A stretch of DNA of 10,650 nt from contig CAKKRA010000050.1 in NCBI GenBank assembly GCA_919902475.1, forward strand, positions 1 through 10,650, written 5' to 3'. Every line of letters starts with the position of its first letter. Position 1 is the stretch's first letter. The notes under the pieces were generated by a model. That model ran no database searches. It was not told where the DNA came from and saw only the letters and a program-made list of their open reading frames with translations. This document shows, piece after piece, positions 6,506-10,650 of the stretch. The position numbers and the translations under genes were made by a program. The stretch is from Nitrospiria bacterium (GTDB lineage Bacteria > Nitrospirota > CAKKRA01 > 9FT-COMBO-42-15).

Positions 6506-7408
6506 ATGAAAAACATTTTCATAAAGTCGCTGCTTCTGCTCTTCATACTCCTCTTTCCTAATTCTGCCTTCAGCACTCCTGACTATTCCAGAGGCACTGG
6601 CAAGCCTTGCCTTGCATGTCATATTGACCCTGCAGGCGGCAGAAGGCTTACTACTGAGGGCGAGGCTTACAAAAATGAATTGCAGGCAAAGGGACTATAT
6701 AGGCCGCTTTCATCAACAATGCATTTTATAAGATTTATAATGGGCTATGTCCACGCAATGACTGCTGTATTATGGTTTGGGACTATCTTGTATGTCCACA
6801 TACTTCTAAAACCTGCTTATGCCTCTAAGGGTCTGCCAAGAGGGGAATTGACACTCGGCTGGCTTTCAATAACTATTATGCTGATTACAGGGACGCTTCT
6901 GACAATTGCTAAGGCGCCGTCATTGAATATGCTTTTTAGTACAAGATTCGGGATTTTATTATTAATAAAGATAGCGCTCTTTCTTGTAATGGCTGCTACT
7001 GCTGCAACTGTAACATTTTTCATTGGGCCAAGACTAAAAAAGAGACAGGAGCTGAGTGTCCAGCATAAACAGGATATGACCTTCGCGGAATTTGCACAGT
7101 TTGACGGCAAGGACGGGAGGCCTGCGTATGTGGCATACAATGGAAATATATACGATGTTACAAAAAGCGGGCTCTGGCAGGGAGGAAACCATATGAGAAA
7201 GCACCTGCCCGGCTTTGATTTAACAGATGCAATAAAGATTGCCCCGCATGGGGAAGAGAAAATTCTTGCGATGCCTCTTGTCGGAAAATTACTTGCTTGT
7301 GAAGTAAAAAGGCCATTTTATGAAAGGCTGTTCTTCTTTCTTGCTTACATGAGCCTTGTTCTGACATTTGTTGTAATCTTTATTATCTCCCTCTGGAACT
7401 GGTGGTAA
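6506..7408 (+). CDS. Membrane redox protein: haem c motif, CopD-like helices and cytochrome b5-like domain
   Basis: From ATG 6506 this is 300 residues. The alternative ATG 6485 adds seven; I prefer 6506 because it gives a classic signal peptide (MKNIFIKSLLLLFILLFPNSAFS), though neither start has a clear Shine-Dalgarno. Next comes one c-type haem motif, CLACH, about 12 residues after the predicted cleavage point. Three membrane helices follow (around HFIRFIMGYVHAMTAVLW, LGWLSITIMLITGTLL and GILLLIKIALFLVMAA), resembling a CopD/DUF4149-type membrane domain with histidines in and near the first helix. A soluble cytochrome b5-like haem/steroid-binding domain runs from MTFAEFAQFDG through YNGNIYDVTKSGLWQGG to HMRKHLPGFDLTDAI, with histidines suited to haem ligation. 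A last helix ends at WNWW. It probably moves electrons across or along the cytoplasmic membrane; donor and acceptor are unknown. The next gene starts two bases after the stop. Confidence 0.7.
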   Translation: MKNIFIKSLLLLFILLFPNSAFSTPDYSRGTGKPCLACHIDPAGGRRLTTEGEAYKNELQAKGLYRPLSSTMHFIRFIMGYVHAMTAVLWFGTILYVHILLKPAYASKGLPRGELTLGWLSITIMLITGTLLTIAKAPSLNMLFSTRFGILLLIKIALFLVMAATAATVTFFIGPRLKKRQELSVQHKQDMTFAEFAQFDGKDGRPAYVAYNGNIYDVTKSGLWQGGNHMRKHLPGFDLTDAIKIAPHGEEKILAMPLVGKLLACEVKRPFYERLFFFLAYMSLVLTFVVIFIISLWNWW

Positions 7409-7409
7409 T

Positions 7410-7673
7410 ATGAATCACAAAACTATGGCAGCCGTTCTAATTTCTCTTGGCATTGTTGAGCTTGCCGCAGGTTATTTTAAGATACGGTACTGGATATTTC
7501 TCCGTGGCGAAAGGCGGACCGCAAAAGAGCTTGGAGAAGATGTTGTATTCAGACGCAGAAGGGTTGCAGGGATTGTTGGTGTTGTTTTAGGGGTTATTGT
7601 ATATTTTTATGGAATTTTTTCGACCGCTTTTTATAACTCTTCAATTTGCATTGTCAAAATAAAGCAGATGTGA
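7410..7673 (+). CDS. Small two-helix membrane protein of unknown function
   Basis: I do not recognise this 87-residue protein. It has two hydrophobic segments, about residues 6-26 (MAAVLISLGIVELAAGYF) and 52-72 (VAGIVGVVLGVIVYFYGIF), joined by a very basic loop (FLRGERRTAKELGEDVVFRRRR) that is probably cytoplasmic. Its ATG begins one base after the previous gene's TAA (7406-7408), with no separate promoter or Shine-Dalgarno, so it is probably translated by coupling with the haem/CopD/b5 protein and may be its partner. Confidence 0.6.
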   Translation: MNHKTMAAVLISLGIVELAAGYFKIRYWIFLRGERRTAKELGEDVVFRRRRVAGIVGVVLGVIVYFYGIFSTAFYNSSICIVKIKQM

Positions 7674-7682
7674 TATTTTTAA

Positions 7683-9038
7683 ATGCCTATGCATTACAGG
7701 TTATTATTAACATTAGCCTTAACGATATTGCTTGCTTTGTTTAATGCGTGCGGCGGGGGTGCGGGAGGCGAAACAGGCGATGGCTCTGGCAGCTCATCTG
7801 CTTGCACGCCTGATATCCCTGTCAGCGCAGGACTCTTTACTTCTCCGCCTACAAATATTGCAAATATTGCAGATGTTATACCTCTCGGAAATATGAACCC
7901 AGGCGGAGGCCATGTCATCCCAGTTAATCATATGTATCTCAGTTATCCTTTTCCTACCGGGGGCGGCGCCCTTTCTTATCCTGTTCATGCAATGGCATCA
8001 GGCAGGATATTTATGCTTATGAGAGACACTGTGTCTTCTTCAACTGACCATGACTACTCAATTTATATAAACCACACATGCAGTGTTACATCCTATTTCA
8101 TACACCTTCACGGCTTAAGCAGAAGGATTCAGGACTACATAGCCGCCCATGCAATACCATGGCAGGATATATCAGGCTCTGGAGCAGGCCCGTGGATAAT
8201 GTTCCTTGGCCAGCCCGGTGGAGCGCCTATGCTGAATGTTTCAGCAGGCGAGGAGCTCGGCATTACAAAGAACTACAGCCATAGCTGGGATGCGGGTGTT
8301 ATAGATAAAAGATATTTGAGCGGGTCATTTATAAATGCCTCTGCCAATCGCTATCCGCATTTTTCAGACTTTATGCCGCTTTTTTTATCTGTAACTGTTG
8401 ATATGAGCGTTTATCCCTTTTTGGGCAATCAGTATCTTAATGCAGGCTGTTTTATTGATTATATGAGCAGCGCAGGCGGCTTGAAGGCAGCATGGTTTGG
8501 AAAACTATCTTCAACGCCGCAGGACTGCGGCAGGGTGGGATGGGACAGCCCCGGCTATCTTCAGGGCGTATGGTTTAATCCGGCAATTGACACTATTGGT
8601 TTAAAGATGGACCATGAGGTTGCCGCGCTTAGTATTGTGCCTGACAACTTAAACCCAACAACAAAGGTGCAGGTCGGATGGGGGAATGCATCCAATGGTT
8701 CAACCATACCGAGCCTTGCGCTCCTTGATCCATCTGCATGGACTCCTCCGATATCCGGCATAACCCAAATCAGCAATCCGTTTAAGGCGGATATGGATAA
8801 TGCATCCGGCGCAGTAGTCAATCCAAACCCTGCAAATGTAAAGGTGGGTGTGACTGTATGCTATGACTTGCAATACAACAGCAGTGGGGGCACAAGGTAC
8901 AATTATATCTTGTTTCATATGACTGACAGCACAACACTGAAAGTTAAGTATGAACCTACTGAACAGTTGGCTCTACAATGCAGGACACTGCTTCCATTAC
9001 CATTGTCAGACGCATCATGGAAGACTTACATAAGATAG
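7683..9038 (+). CDS. Lipoprotein with degenerate M23 peptidase-like domain
   Basis: The 451-residue protein starts with a lipoprotein signal peptide: a hydrophobic core, then LALFNAC with Cys23 as the lipidation site, followed by a Gly/Ser-rich linker. Residues about 75-210 resemble the LytM/M23 metallopeptidase fold: GGGHVIPVNH near 74-83, YPVHAMASGRIFML, SYFIHLHGLSRRI at 138-149, then VSAGEELGITKN and HSWDAGVID at 200-208. The zinc-binding pattern is altered: Asn82 stands where related sequences have Asp, and the terminal strand reads HSWDAGV rather than an HLHFE-type motif, so it may bind but not cut peptidoglycan. Residues 210-451 are not recognised. ATG 7689 is an alternative start; neither has a good Shine-Dalgarno. 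Lipoprotein status is firmer than the M23 link. Confidence 0.55.
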   Translation: MPMHYRLLLTLALTILLALFNACGGGAGGETGDGSGSSSACTPDIPVSAGLFTSPPTNIANIADVIPLGNMNPGGGHVIPVNHMYLSYPFPTGGGALSYPVHAMASGRIFMLMRDTVSSSTDHDYSIYINHTCSVTSYFIHLHGLSRRIQDYIAAHAIPWQDISGSGAGPWIMFLGQPGGAPMLNVSAGEELGITKNYSHSWDAGVIDKRYLSGSFINASANRYPHFSDFMPLFLSVTVDMSVYPFLGNQYLNAGCFIDYMSSAGGLKAAWFGKLSSTPQDCGRVGWDSPGYLQGVWFNPAIDTIGLKMDHEVAALSIVPDNLNPTTKVQVGWGNASNGSTIPSLALLDPSAWTPPISGITQISNPFKADMDNASGAVVNPNPANVKVGVTVCYDLQYNSSGGTRYNYILFHMTDSTTLKVKYEPTEQLALQCRTLLPLPLSDASWKTYIR

Positions 9039-9050
9039 AAGAACCTGCTA

Positions 9051-9079
9051 TTGACATTGAGGCAGCAAATATGGATAAT
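9051..9079 (+). promoter_or_regulatory. Sigma70-type promoter for the rhodanese gene
   Basis: TTGACA at 9051-9056 and GATAAT at 9074-9079 are separated by 17 bases, starting 13 bases after the lipoprotein stop. A start near 9086 would give a leader of about 55 bases before ATG 9141, with an AGGAGG Shine-Dalgarno at 9128-9133. This suggests the rhodanese gene is expressed on its own. Confidence 0.6.
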
Positions 9080-9140
9080 TATTTAAAAACAAGGGTAACA
9101 TCGCTCCAAGCCTATCCTAATAATAAAAGGAGGAACCAAT

Positions 9141-9545
9141 ATGCACTGGTTTTTAAGATTTCTGCTTTTAATCAGCCTTTTGGTGTTTTCGTCTTCAGTA
9201 ATTGCAGCAGGGGATGGTGTGACGAGGATAACAAAGGAAGAGCTAAAGGCAAAACTTGATAAAGGTGAGAAAATTATTATACTGGATGTAAGGACGAAAA
9301 GCTCATATAACGGAAGCACAATGAGGATAAAGGGCGATGTGCGTAAAGAGCCTGATATGGCAGAGTCATGGTATAAAGAACTGCCAATGGACAAAGAAAT
9401 TGTCACCTACTGTACATGAGTGGATGAGGCTACCAGCGCCCGTGTGGCACTGATATTAATGAGCAAGGGCTTTAAAAAGGTAAGCGCATTAAAAGGCGGC
9501 TTTGATGAGTGGGCTAATGCAAAATATCCTGTGGAGCCTAAATAG
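9141..9545 (+). CDS. Exported rhodanese, probable selenoprotein (in-frame TGA as Sec93)
   Basis: Rhodaneses move sulfane sulfur through a persulfide on a loop cysteine. The product starts with a signal peptide (MHWFLRFLLLISLLVF..., cleavage near AA/GDG at 23-24), so it acts outside the cytoplasm. The domain opens ITKEELKAKLDKGEKIIILD and has LDVR at 48-51. It reaches IVTYCT (Cys91, Thr92), where TGA lies at 9417-9419. In the same frame the coding continues VDEATSARVALILMSKGFKK, then VSALKGGFDEWANAKYPVEP and TAG at 9543-9545. That is exactly the missing C-terminal half of a rhodanese. Related rhodaneses carry YCxCPxEA(T/S)SA at this place, so the TGA falls where a second cysteine is normal. 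Read as selenocysteine (U93), UVDEAT-S matches the usual six-residue active loop, putting Sec at the catalytic position. A SECIS-like hairpin follows at 9431-9455. The alternative is a Cys-to-stop mutation. The start has a strong AGGAGG at 9128-9133. Confidence 0.78.
9431..9455 (+). promoter_or_regulatory. Candidate bacterial SECIS hairpin
   Basis: Bases 9431-9440 (TACCAGCGCC) pair with 9446-9455 (GGCACTGATA) in 8 of 10 positions, with mismatches at 9433/9453 and 9437/9449. They enclose the five-base loop CGTGT (9441-9445). There are 21 bases between the TGA (9417-9419) and the loop, and the second loop base is G followed by T. This agrees with the usual bacterial SECIS layout: a stem-loop within the coding region shortly after UGA, with a G (often GU) early in a small apical loop that SelB recognises. 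The pairing was worked out by eye, not by folding software. Confidence 0.6.
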
Positions 9546-9604
9546 TAGATTATTATTGTTTTACTATCATCCTGCATCCCAGTCACTCTCTCCATATCAT
9601 CAGC

Positions 9605-9634
9605 TTGACACGGCCTTGCAAAAGCTGTTATTAT
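9605..9634 (+). promoter_or_regulatory. Sigma70-type promoter of the DEAD-box helicase gene
   Basis: TTGACA at 9605-9610 and TATTAT at 9629-9634 are separated by 18 bases. A start near 9641 gives a leader of about 94 bases before ATG 9735. The hexamers and spacing equal those of the rpmH promoter. The rest of the space after the rhodanese (9546-9604) shows no gene and no clear terminator. Confidence 0.65.
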
Positions 9635-9684
9635 AGATACATATTAATTGGCTGTTCCGGGAAGAAAACGAGATAGAAGCGTAT

Positions 9685-9713
9685 GCCCCAGAATGACTCT
9701 GGGGCTTTTTTTT
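9685..9713 (+). terminator. Intrinsic terminator in the helicase leader (possible attenuator)
   Basis: GCCCCAGA at 9685-9692 pairs perfectly with TCTGGGGC at 9698-9705 around the loop ATGAC, followed by eight T (9706-9713). The hairpin lies about 44 bases after the predicted helicase transcription start and 12 bases before its Shine-Dalgarno (AAGGAG, 9726-9731). It could end the rhodanese transcript, but its place downstream of the helicase promoter means it would also stop helicase transcription unless read through. Confidence 0.85.
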
Positions 9714-9734
9714 GGAGCAAGAAAGAAGGAGATT

Positions 9735-10650
9735 ATGGATTTTAAAAAATTTCATCTTAATACCGTTGTGGAGGCCGGAGCGGCCTCAGCAGGATATGTT
9801 ACGCCGACCCCTATCCAGACCCAGGCGATACCGGCCGTAATGGATGGACTGGACGTCATGGGCATTGCCCAAACTGGCACAGGCAAGACCGCTGCATTTG
9901 CACTGCCTATACTGCACCGTTTGATGCAGGGCGACCGCGGCTATGTGAGGGCTCTCATTATTGCCCCTACACGCGAACTGGCTGAACAGATCCACCAGGC
10001 CATTCAAACCCTCGGAAGCAAGACCCGCCTTCGGAGCGTCACCATTTATGGCGGAGTAAACATCAGCCCGCAGGTGCAAAAACTGAAGCAGGGCGCCGAG
10101 ATTGTTGTTGCCTGTCCCGGCCGCCTGCTGGATCACATTGGCCAAGCGACCATCAAACTTGCCAGACTGGAGGTTCTGGTCCTTGACGAGGCAGACCACA
10201 TGTTCGACATGGGCTTTTTGCCTGATATCCGAAGAATACTTAAACAGATTCCGAGTGAGCGGCAGACCCTTCTCTTCTCGGCCACCATGCCTGAAGAGAT
10301 CAAGCGTCTGGCCCACGATGTCCTCCGCAACCCTGTTACTGTGCAGGTGGATAAGGTAGCGCCTGCGGTTACTGTGAGCCATGCCCTATACCCGGTTTCA
10401 GAGCACCTGAAAACAGGGCTTCTCCTTGAGCTCCTCCGTCATACGGATACCGAATCAGTGCTAATCTTTACCCGCACCAAACACCGTGCCAGGCGTCTCG
10501 GAGAGCAACTCGCCAAGGCCGGATATAAAGCGGCCTCGCTTCAGGGAAACCTATCTCAAAACCGGCGGAAGGCTGCTCTCGACGGGTTTCGTAAAGGCAC
10601 ATTCCAGATATTAGTGGCAACAGACATAGCTGCACGCGGCATAGATGTCT
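9735..10650 (+). CDS. DEAD-box ATP-dependent RNA helicase, RhlE-like (3' truncated by window)
   Basis: The 305 complete codons visible cover most of a DEAD-box helicase core, which unwinds RNA duplexes and remodels ribonucleoproteins with ATP. Motifs in order: Q motif GYVTPTPIQTQAIP (20-33), motif I AQTGTGKT (45-52), Ia APTRELAEQI, Ib CPGRLLDH (Cys where Thr is usual), II VLDEADHMFDMGF, III FSATMPEE, IV VLIFTRTK and V ATDIAARGID just before the edge. Motif VI and the C-terminal tail are outside, so the exact subfamily is uncertain; RhlE-type is the best guess. A Shine-Dalgarno AAGGAG ends three bases before the ATG, closer than usual. The codons look richer in GC than the rest of the window: sampled 60-base lines 9961-10020 and 10081-10140 hold 34 and 36 G+C, against 19 in 4201-4260. 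Its leader carries an intrinsic terminator. Confidence 0.95.
   Translation, partial: MDFKKFHLNTVVEAGAASAGYVTPTPIQTQAIPAVMDGLDVMGIAQTGTGKTAAFALPILHRLMQGDRGYVRALIIAPTRELAEQIHQAIQTLGSKTRLRSVTIYGGVNISPQVQKLKQGAEIVVACPGRLLDHIGQATIKLARLEVLVLDEADHMFDMGFLPDIRRILKQIPSERQTLLFSATMPEEIKRLAHDVLRNPVTVQVDKVAPAVTVSHALYPVSEHLKTGLLLELLRHTDTESVLIFTRTKHRARRLGEQLAKAGYKAASLQGNLSQNRRKAALDGFRKGTFQILVATDIAARGIDV

Noticed and set aside
7651..7679. TTGTCA-N17-TATTTT promoter-like match before the lipoprotein
   Set aside because: The predicted start would fall at or after the ATG at 7683, leaving no leader, and the hexamers are imperfect.
7852..7870. Tandem AAATATTGC repeat within the lipoprotein gene
   Set aside because: Only two short copies, coding NIANIA; no sign of an expanding repeat or regulatory role.
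8978..9259. 93-residue plus-strand frame overlapping the lipoprotein end and rhodanese start
   Set aside because: It overlaps two better-supported genes in another frame and has no domain or ribosome-binding site.
9141..9419. Reading the rhodanese as a complete 92-residue protein ending at TGA
   Set aside because: It would lack the active-site loop and C-terminal half, which are present in the same frame immediately after the TGA.
9786..10382. 198-residue open frame on the minus strand opposite the helicase
   Set aside because: It lies entirely antisense to an unmistakable DEAD-box gene and shows no recognisable domain; GC-rich coding DNA often keeps an antisense frame open.
1..10650. CRISPR arrays, tRNA or rRNA genes, toxin-antitoxin or defence genes
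   Set aside because: I saw no regularly spaced repeat array, no tRNA cloverleaf or rRNA sequence, and no recognisable defence-type protein.

Overview
The window looks like chromosomal DNA from an uncultured, probably anaerobic or microaerophilic Gram-negative bacterium. The Gram-negative call rests on a long-form YidC with a large periplasmic domain, a lipoprotein, and a membrane protein with a c-type haem motif. The protein style (B12-type radical SAM enzyme, haem c/CopD/cytochrome b5 fusion, likely selenoprotein) fits lineages such as Nitrospirota or the former Deltaproteobacteria. That placement is a low-confidence inference. Most of the window has moderate to low GC; the last gene is visibly richer in GC.

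Layout. (1) Bases 1-162 hold two copies of a 17-bp direct repeat, probably the edge of an insertion sequence, followed by a good sigma70-type promoter. (2) 163-1797 (+) encodes a radical SAM protein. It is followed by 1846-2079, which keeps only the N-terminus of a methyltransferase. (3) 2041-5903 (-) is the conserved rpmH-rnpA-yidD-yidC-mnmE cluster (ribosomal protein L34, RNase P protein, two membrane-insertion factors, tRNA-modification GTPase). It reads from a strong promoter at 5970-5941. A 109-bp element with 17-bp inverted ends sits between rpmH and rnpA and supplies part of the rpmH stop codon. (4) Divergently, 6013-9038 (+) holds smpB, a haem c/CopD/b5 fusion protein, a small membrane protein and a lipoprotein with a degenerate M23-peptidase-like domain. 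(5) 9141-9545 (+) encodes an exported rhodanese with an in-frame TGA at its active-site loop and a SECIS-like hairpin just downstream. (6) From 9605 to the right edge is a DEAD-box RNA helicase gene with its own promoter and a perfect intrinsic terminator inside its 5' leader. The gene runs off the window.

The strongest unusual signal is the rhodanese. If TGA 9417-9419 is read as selenocysteine, the frame continues through a complete rhodanese domain to TAG at 9543-9545. A conventional annotation stopping at TGA would give a 92-residue fragment that lacks the catalytic loop. The second is the terminator between the helicase promoter and its ribosome-binding site, which suggests attenuation. 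The housekeeping cluster links ribosome production, RNase P, membrane-protein insertion and tRNA modification. The right-hand accessory genes are mostly envelope or redox proteins whose joint role cannot be settled from this sequence.
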